Below are positions 19,856-19,878 of a DNA stretch of 19,878 bases, one piece after another. The stretch's first letter is position 1; the number at the start of each line of letters is the position of its first letter. The stretch is from JBOHPP01 sp050731755 (GTDB lineage Bacteria; Methylomirabilota; Methylomirabilia; Rokubacteriales; CSP1-6). The stretch lies in NCBI GenBank assembly GCA_050731755.1, contig JBOHPP010000137.1:1-19878 (forward strand), given 5' to 3'. A model generated the notes under the pieces. The model did no database searches and was not told where the DNA came from. It saw only the letters and a list, made by a program, of their open reading frames with translations. Position numbers and translations under genes: made by a program.

Positions 19856-19878
19856 ATGGACGTCATCCACCCGAAGTG
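19856..19878 (+). CDS. First codons of a gene running off the right edge, probably IS110-family transposase
   Basis: ATG 19856 is preceded by a strong GAGGAGGT ribosome binding site 4 nt before it. Only seven full codons remain (MDVIHPK), and the last two bases TG would fit cysteine. IS110-family transposases commonly begin M-[DE]-V-[IV]-x-x-[RK]-C-A-G-L-D-V-H-K, so these codons fit that start; this is recall from very few residues. If right, the element is inserted upstream of atpH, facing away from the atp genes. Other families cannot be excluded from seven residues. Confidence 0.5.

Noticed and set aside
1..19878. CRISPR array, riboswitch, rRNA or toxin-antitoxin pair
   Set aside because: No regularly spaced repeats, no recognisable riboswitch core and no rRNA stretch were seen; the small genes do not match toxin or antitoxin families I know.

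Overview
The window is GC-rich bacterial chromosome, with dense and often overlapping genes and mostly housekeeping content. The proteins (tandem DUF507 genes, small CxxC/HxxC proteins, an F-type ATP synthase operon, many single-domain response regulators) look like those of an uncultured soil or subsurface lineage such as Rokubacteria/Methylomirabilota. That placement is an impression from protein style, not a computed result.

Layout. The left edge (1-3.7 kb) is accessory. It holds the start of a small membrane protein running off the window, a frameshifted IS1380-like transposase remnant, tRNA-Arg(TCT), a stand-alone response regulator divergent from a small double zinc-motif protein, an AraC-type regulator with a receiver-like N-terminus, and two small hypothetical genes. 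From 3.8 to 7.0 kb (minus strand) runs a compact group: N-acetylmuramoyl-L-alanine amidase, RNase PH, RdgB, tRNA-Pro(TGG) and a small exported helical protein. An NlpC/P60 lipoprotein diverges from the amidase. From 8.0 to 9.0 kb lies the trans-translation module, ssrA (tmRNA) directly behind smpB, with tRNA-Leu(CAG) divergent from smpB through overlapping promoters. From 9.1 to 10.1 kb (plus strand) are an orphan gas-vesicle gvpA-like gene and a second zinc-motif/response-regulator pair preceded by a perfect 16-bp palindrome. From 10.1 to 14.7 kb (minus strand) are ubiX, two DUF507 genes and an overlapping signalling cassette: receiver, HD-GYP, degenerate CPBP-like membrane protein, histidine kinase. 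From 14.8 to 19.6 kb is the atpHAGDC block. The right edge starts a plus-strand gene that reads like an IS110-family transposase, preceded by two perfect hairpins.

Functional picture. ATP synthesis (delta, alpha, gamma, beta, epsilon subunits; atpB/E/F are not present upstream of atpH inside the window), cell-wall hydrolysis (two families, divergent), nucleotide-pool and tRNA 3'-end processing (rdgB, rph), ribosome rescue (smpB/ssrA), prenyl-FMN supply (ubiX) and several phosphorelay parts. The most unusual points are the orphan gvpA, the twice-repeated pairing of a tiny zinc-motif protein with a single-domain receiver, the operator-like palindrome on a TATAAT box, the rph-rdgB junction with no ordinary start codon, the tRNA placed 2 nt behind rdgB, and the possible IS110 left end (candidate bridge-RNA region) against the ATP synthase operon.
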